Notes: generated by a model not told the origin, from the letters alone. A stretch of DNA of 64,000 nt from Pseudobutyrivibrio ruminis DSM 9787 (GCF_900218035.1 NZ_OBMR01000007.1:185534-249533), one strand, 5' to 3'. Counted from the stretch's first letter, positions 24,227 through 32,790 are shown. A program made the numbers and translations.

Positions 24227-25122
24227 CTTACGCCCCTCCCTTCTTCTGTCTTAGAGTTAAGGCTAAAGACGATGATAGAAAGCACCGCTGTCACCATAAA
24301 CAATATAAAGGACAACGCTCCTGACACACCATAATTCTTGCTAAACATGTGCTTGTTCATATACATCAGCACAGTCATGGTGGAACGATTTGGATCTCCC
24401 GTTCCCTTGGTGAGAATCTGTGGAACATCAAACATCTGGATTCCACCTATAAGAGATGTAATTATCACATACAAAAGGATTGGTCGAATAAGTGGCAGCG
24501 TGATCCTTGTAAATACCTGCCAGGTGCTGGCTCCATCCACTTCAGCTGCTTCCTTTAGAGACTTATCAATCCCCAACATTCCCGCCAACAAAAGCAAAGT
24601 GGTATTACCAAACCACATGGTGCAATTCATGAATGCCACCAAGGCTCTTGTGGACCAGGTATTTGAGAAAAATTGAAATGGCTCATCAATGATTCCCAGC
24701 TCCATCAGCAGTGCATTTACAGGACCGCAGTCTGCAAAAAAAGAGAAAAACAAAGATGCGAATGACGCGGCGATAATCAGATTTGGAAAATATATAACTG
24801 TCTTGAAAAACTGGATTCCCATTAGACCCAATCTATGATCCGAAAACCATGCCGCCAGCGTAATCGATAAAACTAACTGTGGCACAAATCCAAGAATCCA
24901 CATGATGGCCGTATTACCAAGGTAAGTGTATATGCTCTTGTCAGTAAGCAACGTCACATAATTTTCGAGACCACAAAAGAACGGGCCCACTTCCACTAGT
25001 CCCTTCCAATAATTTACAAATAAAGATTTATACAAGGAAATAACGATCGGCAAAGCCGTGAATAATAGATAAACGATGATATATGGAGATATAAAAAGAA
25101 TCCCCCATTTGCTCTTTTTCAT
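24223..25122 (-). CDS. Sugar ABC transporter permease (UgpA/MalF type)
   Basis: 299 residues, six membrane helices, beginning WGILFISPYIIVYLLFTALP as in UgpA/LacF proteins and with the EAA loop LGIDKSLKEAAEVDGASTWQ. It pairs with the following MalG-type permease. The only G-rich ribosome binding site (GGGGG, complement of 25131-25137, 8 nt before the ATG) lies inside a stable hairpin, so translation may be controlled. Confidence 0.9.
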   Translation of the reverse strand: MKKSKWGILFISPYIIVYLLFTALPIVISLYKSLFVNYWKGLVEVGPFFCGLENYVTLLTDKSIYTYLGNTAIMWILGFVPQLVLSITLAAWFSDHRLGLMGIQFFKTVIYFPNLIIAASFASLFFSFFADCGPVNALLMELGIIDEPFQFFSNTWSTRALVAFMNCTMWFGNTTLLLLAGMLGIDKSLKEAAEVDGASTWQVFTRITLPLIRPILLYVIITSLIGGIQMFDVPQILTKGTGDPNRSTMTVLMYMNKHMFSKNYGVSGALSFILFMVTAVLSIIVFSLNSKTEEGRGVR

Positions 25123-25127
25123 TTAAA

Positions 25128-25160
25128 GTTCCCCCTACACATATCAGTGTAGGGAAGAAC
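25128..25160 (-). other. Hairpin covering the ribosome binding site of the UgpA-type permease
   Basis: On the minus strand GTTCTTCCCTACAC pairs with GTGTAGGGGGAAC around a six-base loop (12 of 14 possible pairs). The second arm contains the GGGGG that precedes the ATG at 25122. There is no U-run, so it is not a normal terminator for the AAC(3)-like gene upstream. Confidence 0.55.
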
Positions 25161-25224
25161 TAATTCCTCTTCAACAAATGGACGGTGAAATGCATATTAT
25201 GTGGGGTGAAATGCAGTGTAATGT

Positions 25225-26016
25225 TCATCCTCTTCTATATTTCTGAATCCAGTCAACAGCAAAATCCACAAGTATTTTTTGATCCATTAAGCGTAGTTCA
25301 GCATTTCCAATCATGGCTTTGTTAACAGCATTGCTCTGTTCAAAGGCTTCTCCTATCCGGTCAAAATCCTCACCATCAACAAAAAGCGTCTCGTACTCTT
25401 TCCAGACGCGCTTACCGCTTTCCACGATTGCACTATGCTCTATGCAATTATGCTTGCCGGGATAATCAGCGCGGACATCTGCAAGATGCAAAGACGTGTT
25501 CTTATCATAATCAACACCGATAAGCAAAACTTTCCCATCCAGTTCATACAGTTTTCCTATTGGTGAGCCTTCTCCAAAAATATTGGAAAGGTCATGATCA
25601 TTAACAAGATATTCTGCGTGTTTGCCCCATGCCGCAACGGATCTTGCCGGATGATTGCTTCGCAGGGTTCCCGGCCATTGACGGAACGCTTCAGCTACAG
25701 CTCCCATGGTATTTGTTGGCGTAATTCTCTTATCATAAGCCGGCCAGTTATCGCGGATAATCTGCCAGTATTCTTCCGGAACGGTCCAATGGACTCCATC
25801 CTCAGGATCAAGATTCTTCCAGGATTGTGCAGGCATCATGATCGTACCGTCTTCTCCAACCACTTCAATCAATGCCTCAATAACGGCCTGCGCCCCACCA
25901 CAGACATAACCCATTTTAGACAATGCTGTATGAACCATCACAGTATGGCCTTTCGCCAAACCAACAGAATACAGTGCATTTACAATTTCTTCCTTTGTAA
26001 TTGGTTTCCCCATCAT
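25225..26016 (-). CDS. AAC(3)-family aminoglycoside N-acetyltransferase-like protein
   Basis: 263 residues, typical for the Antibiotic_NAT family, which transfers acetyl from acetyl-CoA to the 3-amino group of aminoglycosides. Landmarks are MVHTALSKMGYVCGGAQAVI, EDGTIMMPAQSW, TNTMGAVAEAFRQWPGTLRS-NHPARSVAAWG (given in two parts) and GKVLLIGVDYDKNTSLHLAD. Many members, for example YokD-like proteins, have no known resistance role, so the family call is firm and the substrate open. The gene looks more GC-rich than its neighbours, and it sits at the end of a block bounded by similar 40-bp sequences. Confidence 0.88.
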   Translation of the reverse strand: MMGKPITKEEIVNALYSVGLAKGHTVMVHTALSKMGYVCGGAQAVIEALIEVVGEDGTIMMPAQSWKNLDPEDGVHWTVPEEYWQIIRDNWPAYDKRITPTNTMGAVAEAFRQWPGTLRSNHPARSVAAWGKHAEYLVNDHDLSNIFGEGSPIGKLYELDGKVLLIGVDYDKNTSLHLADVRADYPGKHNCIEHSAIVESGKRVWKEYETLFVDGEDFDRIGEAFEQSNAVNKAMIGNAELRLMDQKILVDFAVDWIQKYRRG

Positions 26017-26032
26017 GTCCCCCCTTGCCGTT

Positions 26033-26071
26033 TATATAATATTCTTACGTATTAAAAAATTAGTCTAAATC
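26033..26071. repeat. 40-bp direct repeat, copy 2 (upstream of the AAC(3)-like gene)
   Basis: Partner of 22444-22483, in the same orientation and likewise just upstream of a minus-strand gene. The 3.5 kb between the copies holds DUF3021, LytTR, two sugar permeases and the AAC(3)-like gene. Confidence 0.6.
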
Positions 26072-26123
26072 TAAAGCACATTGCCATATTTCATAGAATA
26101 TCTCTACTATAGAATGATATAGT

Positions 26124-26786
26124 TTATGCCATCGGATACTTCTGTTCATCCTTCTCTTCACTCTGAATTCGCTGAATTTCCTGCCATGCTTCTTCGTCTA
26201 TCTCCCTGCCAGCAAAATATTTGTTGCGGTCATCTTCTGTTATCTTTCTTATCACACGGCATGGGTTGCCTGCTGCAATGGACCAAGCAGGAACGTCTTT
26301 AGTAACTACAGAACCAGCACCAATCACAGTGTTATCCCCTATTGTTACTCCAGGACATATCACCACATTGCCTCCTATCCACACATTGTTACCTATGGTT
26401 ACATCTATTCCATATTCATACAAAGTGTTTCTTGTAGCAGGATGAACTGGATGCCCCGCAGTATATATAGATACATTTGGAGCTATCTGCACATTATCGC
26501 CTATTCTGATTCTTCCAACATCCAACATGGTGCAATTGTAGTTTGCGAAGAAATTCTTACCAACTTCTATATGACTTCCGTAATCGCAATAAAACGGCGG
26601 ATTAATAAACGTATCATTATCAGATTTTCCTAGAAGCTTATTAACTATCTTCTTGATAGCATCAAATTCAGCCCTATCTACAGTGTTAAGTTCCTGTGTA
26701 AGGCGTCTTGCTATCTTTTGCTCTTCAAATACTTCATCATCTGATATATATACTAGTTCCTTGTCTCTTCTTTCTATGTTGTTCAT
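26124..26786 (-). CDS. Maltose/galactoside O-acetyltransferase family protein
   Basis: 220 residues. An N-terminal maltose-acetyltransferase helical segment (ARRLTQELNTVDRAEFDAIK) precedes a left-handed beta helix of hexapeptide repeats (VGKNFFANYNCTMLDVGRIR, IGDNVQIAPNVSIYTAGHPV, VTIGNNVWIGGNVVICPGVT, IGDNTVIGAGSVVTKDVPAW). The catalytic His is in TAGHPVHP. The enzyme acetylates sugar hydroxyls with acetyl-CoA. It is about 30 residues longer than Maa because of a Glu/Lys-rich C-terminal tail. Its 5' leader contains the palindromic repeat array. Confidence 0.9.
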   Translation of the reverse strand: MNNIERRDKELVYISDDEVFEEQKIARRLTQELNTVDRAEFDAIKKIVNKLLGKSDNDTFINPPFYCDYGSHIEVGKNFFANYNCTMLDVGRIRIGDNVQIAPNVSIYTAGHPVHPATRNTLYEYGIDVTIGNNVWIGGNVVICPGVTIGDNTVIGAGSVVTKDVPAWSIAAGNPCRVIRKITEDDRNKYFAGREIDEEAWQEIQRIQSEEKDEQKYPMA

Positions 26787-26818
26787 TGTAACCCCCTATA
26801 TGCTTAAATATTAGACTT

Positions 26819-27072
26819 TTACCACTAGCATTGGCTGTATTCCTGCCTGCTAGAGGTACATTTTTTGAGTTTTACCTCTAGCATCCCCCGGATTTACATT
26901 TGCTAGTGGTAATCTTTCATTTCCTTACCACTAGCATTCCTTGAAATCTCTATCGCTAGTGGTAAAGCTATCTTTTTTTACCTCTAGCGCAGGCTTGCTT
27001 TGTAATCGCTAGTGGTAATAATATCTTTTTCTTACCACTAGCAGTGGTCTAGTTTACAGTCGCTAGTGGTAA
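26819..27072. repeat. Palindromic repeat array: ten 11-bp half-sites with a 53-bp period
   Basis: Forward arms TTACC(A/T)CTAGC begin at 26819, 26872, 26925, 26978 and 27032, and inverted arms GCTAG(T/A)GGTAA begin at 26849, 26902, 26955, 27008 and 27062. Every forward arm is separated from the following inverted arm by exactly 19 nt of unrelated sequence, and each inverted arm from the next forward arm by 12, 12, 12 and 13 nt of T-rich sequence. The array fills almost the whole 302-bp gap between two minus-strand genes. Spacing is kept while loop sequences diverge, so the arms are selected or recently amplified. No gene is encoded here. Confidence 0.92.
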
Positions 27073-27088
27073 ACCTCTCCCCACATCA

Positions 27089-27718
27089 TTAATTATTGCC
27101 ATTTTTATCTTCTTCAATTAATTTTTTAAGCCAATTTCTTCTAAATTCATTCTGCTCAGGTGTATGAAACCAATGCTCCCCATTAAGCATGACTGTCACT
27201 TTTGCACCTACCGATTCAGCAAACCTATTAATTGTATCTATTGTTTGGAAGTTATCATTTTCACCATATAAAATAAAAGTAGGTACTCTCCAAACAATTG
27301 GATGTTGTTTTACCCAAGTATAATATTCCCATGATAAAGTTTCATATGTAGATAATTGAATTATCTTTTTATTCTCCAACTCCTCATTGGACACATGTCC
27401 ACGTTTCATCATGTCTTGAATTAATCTTTCCATGTTTACAATTGGAGAAACAAAATATGCTCTATGAATATGTGCTTGAACACCTGATATCATTAAAAAG
27501 TAAGCACCTAGACTTGTAGCAATAACGGTAATAATTGAATATTTCTTGGCTAAGTCAGTAAAATACTGTTTAAACTCTATCTCCGCTTCCCATGGATTTT
27601 CCGATTTATAGTCAAAACCATATATATCATATTCCGGAAATAATGATTTAAACTCCTTAGCAGAGTCAGCTGTTCCCCCTTTTCCATGTATATATACTAA
27701 AGCTTTATCATACATCAT
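27089..27718 (-). CDS. Alpha/beta hydrolase family protein
   Basis: 209 residues, intracellular. It has a probable oxyanion region at LVYIHGKGGTADSAKEF, the nucleophile elbow ATSLGAYF in place of the usual GxSxG (Thr for the first Gly), an acidic residue in ENDNFQTID, and a C-terminal His in NGEHWFHTPE. It is a short serine hydrolase or esterase of unknown substrate. The stop codon lies 17 bp from the palindromic array. AT content is high relative to neighbours. Confidence 0.8.
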   Translation of the reverse strand: MMYDKALVYIHGKGGTADSAKEFKSLFPEYDIYGFDYKSENPWEAEIEFKQYFTDLAKKYSIITVIATSLGAYFLMISGVQAHIHRAYFVSPIVNMERLIQDMMKRGHVSNEELENKKIIQLSTYETLSWEYYTWVKQHPIVWRVPTFILYGENDNFQTIDTINRFAESVGAKVTVMLNGEHWFHTPEQNEFRRNWLKKLIEEDKNGNN

Positions 27719-27776
27719 ATATCCCCCACCTACTTAACATTACGTTGAATATAGCATATCCCACTCACTTCAACAA

Positions 27777-27845
27777 CATGACAATTGTCATGTGCCTTTA
27801 TGACGCAGTTCACTACAGATGTGACAAAAGTTTCGGTATTATAAT
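27777..27845 (+). promoter_or_regulatory. Promoter and palindrome upstream of the ABC-2/two-component operon
   Basis: A perfect 16-bp palindrome CATGACAATTGTCATG spans 27777-27792. A consensus -10 TATAAT at 27840-27845 lies about 55 bp downstream and 63 bp before the first start codon; no good -35 stands at 17 bp, so activation is probable. The palindrome would be centred near -67, where a NarL-type response regulator such as the one encoded in this operon usually binds. Confidence 0.5.
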
Positions 27846-27908
27846 CTCAGAACAACAAAAGAAACACACGGCCGACGGCTGTAACACAAATAAAAAAGGA
27901 GAAATGAA

Positions 27909-28850
27909 ATGGGTAACACAGTAGTGTCAATCGACAATTTAGTAAAGCGATATGGTGAGAATGTAGCTGTAGATCACTTCTCACTAAACATTGAAGAAGG
28001 GGAAATCCTTGGACTACTTGGTCCAAACGGTTCAGGAAAGACAACCACAATCAACTGTCTCCTTTCTCTTCTTACTTTTGATAAAGGGGATATCAAAATC
28101 TGGGGCAAGGAAATGAGTCCAGATGCATACGATATCAAATCACAGATTGGTGTGGTAATGCAGAATGTGGCAGTTATCGATACCTTGAACGTATATGAAA
28201 ACGTAGATTTCTTCTGCGGGCTATATATAAAGGATAAGGCAACAAGAAAACAGTATGTTGAAGAAGCACTTGAGTTTACAGGCCTTACAGAATTCAAAAA
28301 GCAAAAACCTAAAAAGCTTTCAGGCGGACTTCTTCGAAGACTTAACATCGCCTGCGGAATTGCTCACAAGCCAAAGCTAGTCATCTTTGATGAGCCAACA
28401 GTTGCTGTTGATCCACAAAGTAGAAATGCAATTCTCGAGGGAATCAAAAAGATGAACAAGGCCGGTGCAACAATCATCTACACCTCACATTATATGGAAG
28501 AGGTTGAGGAACTTTGTTCAAGAGTTGTCATCATGGATCACGGTAAAAACATTGCCAATGGAACTACAAACGAGCTTAAGTCTTCTCTTATCAGCCGTGA
28601 AAAAATCCGCATTGGATTGCCTGACAAATCACCTGAGATTCTTGCAGGGCTCATGGAAATCAACCACGTGTACAAGGTTAAGGAAGATGGTGATGACGTG
28701 GTAATCAAATGCGACGGCGGTGAGCACAATCTCGTTCACGTGCTCAGCTACCTTACAGACAACAATGTTCCATTTGGCCGCGTAACTACCGAACTTCCTA
28801 CTCTTAACGATGTGTTCTTGGAGATTACAGGAAAGGAGCTTAGAGACTAA
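27909..28850 (+). CDS. ABC transporter ATP-binding protein (ABC-2 exporter)
   Basis: 313 residues. Walker A GPNGSGKTT near residue 37, Q-loop VVMQNVAVID, a signature LSGGLLRRLNIACGI, Walker B KLVIFDEPTVAVDPQSR and the switch His in TSHYMEEVEEL. The DrrA/NatA/BcrA-type ATPase is followed by a C-terminal extension of about 90 residues. The stop overlaps the next start (TAATG). It drives an export complex with the two permeases encoded next, probably for an antimicrobial peptide, lipid or cell-envelope molecule. Confidence 0.95.
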   Translation: MGNTVVSIDNLVKRYGENVAVDHFSLNIEEGEILGLLGPNGSGKTTTINCLLSLLTFDKGDIKIWGKEMSPDAYDIKSQIGVVMQNVAVIDTLNVYENVDFFCGLYIKDKATRKQYVEEALEFTGLTEFKKQKPKKLSGGLLRRLNIACGIAHKPKLVIFDEPTVAVDPQSRNAILEGIKKMNKAGATIIYTSHYMEEVEELCSRVVIMDHGKNIANGTTNELKSSLISREKIRIGLPDKSPEILAGLMEINHVYKVKEDGDDVVIKCDGGEHNLVHVLSYLTDNNVPFGRVTTELPTLNDVFLEITGKELRD

Positions 28851-29995
28851 TGTTTATTAGAATCTTTATTTATAAAATCAAGGAGCTTTCCAGAAAATAC
28901 TGGTTGGTAGGTTGGAACTTTATTTTCCCTCTGGTCCTTGCCACAGCATTCTTTTTAGGATTTGGAAATCTTATAAAGGAAGATCCTGATACCTTCCAGA
29001 CTTTGGAGGTTGGATATGTAAATGAACTTGATGAGTCAGCTGGCTTTGATCAGGTTCTCGAGGAACTATCTGAAGAAAATGATGAAGGCACCACAGTGCT
29101 TAATCTTCACACATACTCTTCAAAGAAAGATGCTATAAAAGCAATGAATAATGGAGATATCAAGGGCTTCTACTTAGAGTCAGAAGATGGTATTGAAACA
29201 ATCATTGTTTCAAATGGCTATGATTCCACAATCATGAACGAGATAGTTCGTGAATACGATAATTACACTGATGTTATAACTCAAATTGCCAAGGATCATC
29301 CTGAAAAGGTGGCTGATGCCATTGATGCAATCACTTCCGAAAACAGCTTCATCAGCGAACACAACTTTGGAAATAACACTAGTCAATATATCCAGTACTT
29401 CTACGCATTACTTGCCATGACTTCTCTTTTTAGCTCTTGGATAAGTACTAACATGTTAGAAGGAATATGTGCAAATATGTCTGAACAAGGCAAGCGTGTT
29501 GAATGCGCACCAACACCAAAATTTATGAGCATTACAGCAGGCCTACTTGCAGGAGTTCTTTTACAGATTGTTTCGAATATTATAGTTGTGATTTATATTC
29601 AATATATTTTAGGCATCAACCTAGGCGTGCCAATGGGAACTATGATTCTTCTTTGCACTATCGGCAGTGCTCTTGGTATTTCAACAGGAACTCTAATGGG
29701 CTCTGTTATTAGAAATCCACGATTACTTGTAACAGTACCACTGTTTTTCACAATGACATGTTCATTTTTCAGTGGATTGATGTGGGGACAAATCAAACAA
29801 ATCATTCAGTATAACTGCCCTATCATCAACAAAATCAATCCTGCTGCACTACTTACAAACGCTATGTACGTTCGCTCAACCTACGGTGCCACAGCTGAAT
29901 TCCATCAGGATATCACAATCATGTGCCTTATGATTGCAGGTTGTATCATCGTTGCATCCATATTCCTAAGGAGGAGAAAATATGTCAGTCTTTAA
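28850..29995 (+). CDS. ABC-2 type permease, first subunit
   Basis: 381 residues. One N-terminal helix (about 20-40), a large extracytoplasmic domain (40-180), then five clustered helices, the ABC-2 (YhgE/NatB-like) layout. The ATG overlaps the ATPase stop, and its 3' end overlaps the second permease by 14 bp. Confidence 0.9.
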   Translation: MFIRIFIYKIKELSRKYWLVGWNFIFPLVLATAFFLGFGNLIKEDPDTFQTLEVGYVNELDESAGFDQVLEELSEENDEGTTVLNLHTYSSKKDAIKAMNNGDIKGFYLESEDGIETIIVSNGYDSTIMNEIVREYDNYTDVITQIAKDHPEKVADAIDAITSENSFISEHNFGNNTSQYIQYFYALLAMTSLFSSWISTNMLEGICANMSEQGKRVECAPTPKFMSITAGLLAGVLLQIVSNIIVVIYIQYILGINLGVPMGTMILLCTIGSALGISTGTLMGSVIRNPRLLVTVPLFFTMTCSFFSGLMWGQIKQIIQYNCPIINKINPAALLTNAMYVRSTYGATAEFHQDITIMCLMIAGCIIVASIFLRRRKYVSL

Positions 29996-31145
29996 TGCAA
30001 TACTAAAATCAACCAAGGCTTGCCTTGTTACTATAATCGTATATTTCTCAGTCTTCGCATTATTTGGAAACATTTCTGCAAAGGCCACTGCCACCACAAA
30101 AGACACTATGTTTGAAGACTCTGTAGTAAAGGTTGCCATTACAGATAATGATAATTCTGCATTAAGCCAGGGATTGGTAGATTACCTTAAGGAAACTCAG
30201 AATGTAGTTGACCCACAGACCACATCTTTGGTTGAAATGAATGATAATGTTCGATTCCTTATCTACGACTACGCACTGATTATTCCAGAGGATTTCTCAG
30301 AGCGCGCAAAGGCTGGAGAGACGGAAGATTTACTTGAATTCGTTGCGCCTGGCGCTACAGCTCCACAGTTTTTATTAACCGAGAAAATACGTACCTATAT
30401 GCAGGATGTTATGGTATATTTAAATAGTGGTTATTCAGAGGAAGAGGCAATTGCCCTGACCAAAGAAAACATGATCAAGCTTTCTGATACAAAGGCCACT
30501 GTCATGGATACCTCTGATGAAAATCACCGCTCATTCTATACTGGAATGTTTACATTTAACGGATATACGTTACTTATGATTCTTTGTATTTCAATTAGCT
30601 CAGTACTGGGCTTTACAAAGGATAAAGACGTAAAAAATCGTATAAGCGTTAGTGGAATGCATTTTAAAACACGAAACGCTGCAACAATTGGCGCTGTGTT
30701 CTGCTTAGGCTTCGTTATCACAGCTGCAGTAGTATTGTTTGTTGCCATTATGGGTATTTCATACACAAATGAAAAGCTTCCATTCTACTGCATAGACGTA
30801 TTTGCATTAATGCTAGTTGGAATAGGCATGGCATACATGATTAGCGCCATCACAACCAATGAAAACATTATCAACATGGTTACCAACATGTTTGTACTTT
30901 CAATGAGTTTCTTCTGTGGTGTGTTTATCGACCTACAGTTTTTATCACCAGCCATTGTAAAGTTTGCGCACTTCCTGCCACTTTATTGGTACACTGCTAC
31001 AATAAGACTCATTAATGACACTCCTATAGATAAAATTTTAGGAAAAACATTCTTTGAATACTTGCTTATAGAGTTGCTTTTCGCTGGACTCTTCTTTGCA
31101 GCCGGCCTAATCATCTCTAAGAAAAAGGAGCAATATGCTGTATGA
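29982..31145 (+). CDS. ABC-2 type permease, second subunit
   Basis: 387 residues with the same layout as its neighbour: an N-terminal helix ending in SAKA, a long extracytoplasmic domain (35-185), then five or six helices. It probably forms a heterodimer with the preceding permease. It overlaps the histidine kinase gene by 11 bp, so exporter and sensor are made together. Confidence 0.9.
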   Translation: MSVFNAILKSTKACLVTIIVYFSVFALFGNISAKATATTKDTMFEDSVVKVAITDNDNSALSQGLVDYLKETQNVVDPQTTSLVEMNDNVRFLIYDYALIIPEDFSERAKAGETEDLLEFVAPGATAPQFLLTEKIRTYMQDVMVYLNSGYSEEEAIALTKENMIKLSDTKATVMDTSDENHRSFYTGMFTFNGYTLLMILCISISSVLGFTKDKDVKNRISVSGMHFKTRNAATIGAVFCLGFVITAAVVLFVAIMGISYTNEKLPFYCIDVFALMLVGIGMAYMISAITTNENIINMVTNMFVLSMSFFCGVFIDLQFLSPAIVKFAHFLPLYWYTATIRLINDTPIDKILGKTFFEYLLIELLFAGLFFAAGLIISKKKEQYAV

Positions 31146-32145
31146 TATAATCATTAGGCTTCTAGGAGCCATTGGTTTAACATTGATAATAAACACAAAT
31201 GGCATTACCACTATTTCGGTGGTAATGTCTGTTTGTGTTTTTTTATTAATGGAGATTAGCGTTATCGTAAATACGAAGATCATATATTCAATCCTTACAG
31301 CTATTCCATTTCTTTTAACTGCTGGCTATCTAGTGGGCATCGGTGCTGACAGTCTTTTAATACAGCTTGCACTGATTCTAATTCTGGCAGGCTTCACCAT
31401 CATGTCTCTCCTGCTTTTCAACAAAATGACTTTCTATCAGCATGATTTGCACCGCACTAGGGATGACAGTATCGAGCTTGAAGAAATGCTAAAAAGCAAA
31501 AACAAAGCCCTGCTAATGGAGCAAGATCAACAGGTACATCTTGCTACTCTCGCAGAGAGAAACCGCATTGCCAGAGAAATCCACGATAATGTAGGACATC
31601 TGCTTTCCCGTGGAATCCTACTGCTTGGAGCCATTGTCACAGTAAATAAAGATGAAAATATCGCTCCTCAGTTAAAGATGCTTTCGGACACCCTGGATGA
31701 GTCTATGGAAAAGATGCGAAGCTCCGTACATGATTTACATGACGATTCAATCGACTTAAAGAAAAATATAGATGAAATTCTTGGAGAACTAAAAAGCTTT
31801 ACCGTAAATACAGAATTAGATTTAGACGAAGCACTTCCAACAGAAGTTAAGCTGTCAATCATTGGTATTCTCAAGGAATCTGTTACAAACATCCTTAAGC
31901 ATTCCAATGGCGATTCAGTAGCTGTCATACTTCATCAAAACAACAGCTTCTGCACTATTTCCATTACCGACAATGGAACCCTGACTCCAGAGCAGAAAAC
32001 CCGAATTTCCACCGAAGGCTACGATGGAATCGGACTTACCAACATAAAAAACAGAGCAAGCTCCCTAGGCGGAGAAGCTTATTTCTATTTAAACGATGGC
32101 TTTACAGTATTTGCCAGATTACCTTTTGACAACAAGCGAGGATAG
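31135..32145 (+). CDS. Sensor histidine kinase (NarL/LiaS-type, HisKA_3)
   Basis: 336 residues. About four membrane helices in the first 100 residues with hardly any extracellular loop, then a cytoplasmic coiled coil, the HisKA_3 phospho-acceptor box ERNRIAREIHDNVGHLL (His in REIHDN), and an HATPase domain (SVTNILKHSNGDSV N-box, ITDNGTL, GIGLTNIKNRASSLGGEA). Such intramembrane-sensing kinases often detect their transporter or envelope stress; the overlap with the permease gene fits that. Confidence 0.93.
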   Translation: MLYDIIIRLLGAIGLTLIINTNGITTISVVMSVCVFLLMEISVIVNTKIIYSILTAIPFLLTAGYLVGIGADSLLIQLALILILAGFTIMSLLLFNKMTFYQHDLHRTRDDSIELEEMLKSKNKALLMEQDQQVHLATLAERNRIAREIHDNVGHLLSRGILLLGAIVTVNKDENIAPQLKMLSDTLDESMEKMRSSVHDLHDDSIDLKKNIDEILGELKSFTVNTELDLDEALPTEVKLSIIGILKESVTNILKHSNGDSVAVILHQNNSFCTISITDNGTLTPEQKTRISTEGYDGIGLTNIKNRASSLGGEAYFYLNDGFTVFARLPFDNKRG

Positions 32146-32148
32146 ATT

Positions 32149-32790
32149 ATGGAAAAGAAAAGAATTTTACTTGTAGACGATGATGAACTTATCACAATGT
32201 CGCTAGAGATGATTATCTCTGCTGAGGCTGATTTTGAAATAGTTGGAAAAGGCGGTAGCGGTCGCGAGGCTGTAGCTCTCTATGATGAGCTCAATCCTGA
32301 TTTACTTCTTATGGACATCCGTATGGCCGATATGAATGGATTGGAAGCTGCCGAAGAGATTCTTACAAATCATCGTGATGCCACTATACTCTTCCTAACT
32401 ACATTCTCAGATGATGAATATATCGTAAAAGCGTTGAAACTTGGGGTAAAAGGCTACTTACTTAAACAGGACTACAAATCTCTTCCTGCTGCACTTCACG
32501 CTGCAATCAACGGTCAAAGCGTATTTGGAGGCGCTGTTATCGACAAACTTCCTACTCTCATGAATCAGACCAACACTGATGATGAAAGCTTCGATTATCG
32601 CAAATACGATATTTCTGAAAAAGAATTCGAAGTAATTCAGCTTGTAGCTGAAGGCTTTTCAAACAAAGAAATCTCCCAGAAGCTTTTCCTTTCAGAAGGC
32701 ACAGTCAGAAACTACCTATCCACCATCCTAGAAAAGCTAAATCTGAGAGATCGTACTCAACTTGCAATATTCTATTTGAAGCATGAATAA
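32149..32790 (+). CDS. Response regulator, NarL/LuxR family
   Basis: 213 residues. The receiver domain has an acidic pocket (VDDDEL), the phospho-acceptor Asp in LLLMDIRMADMNG, the Thr in FLTTFSDDEY and the Lys in YLLKQDY. The C-terminal LuxR helix-turn-helix is FEVIQLVAEGFSNKEISQKL followed by SEGTVRNYLSTILEKL. Its gene starts 3 bp after the kinase gene. It likely activates its own operon through the 16-bp palindrome at 27777. Confidence 0.95.
   Translation: MEKKRILLVDDDELITMSLEMIISAEADFEIVGKGGSGREAVALYDELNPDLLLMDIRMADMNGLEAAEEILTNHRDATILFLTTFSDDEYIVKALKLGVKGYLLKQDYKSLPAALHAAINGQSVFGGAVIDKLPTLMNQTNTDDESFDYRKYDISEKEFEVIQLVAEGFSNKEISQKLFLSEGTVRNYLSTILEKLNLRDRTQLAIFYLKHE

Noticed and set aside
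26819..27072. CRISPR-like appearance of regularly spaced repeats with unique spacers
   Set aside because: The conserved parts are 11-bp arms, or 34-bp palindromes with variable centres. Spacers are 19 nt, too short, and no cas gene is present.
26819..27072. Integron attC array
   Set aside because: No GTTRRRY/RYYYAAC core sites, no gene cassettes between the units and no integrase.
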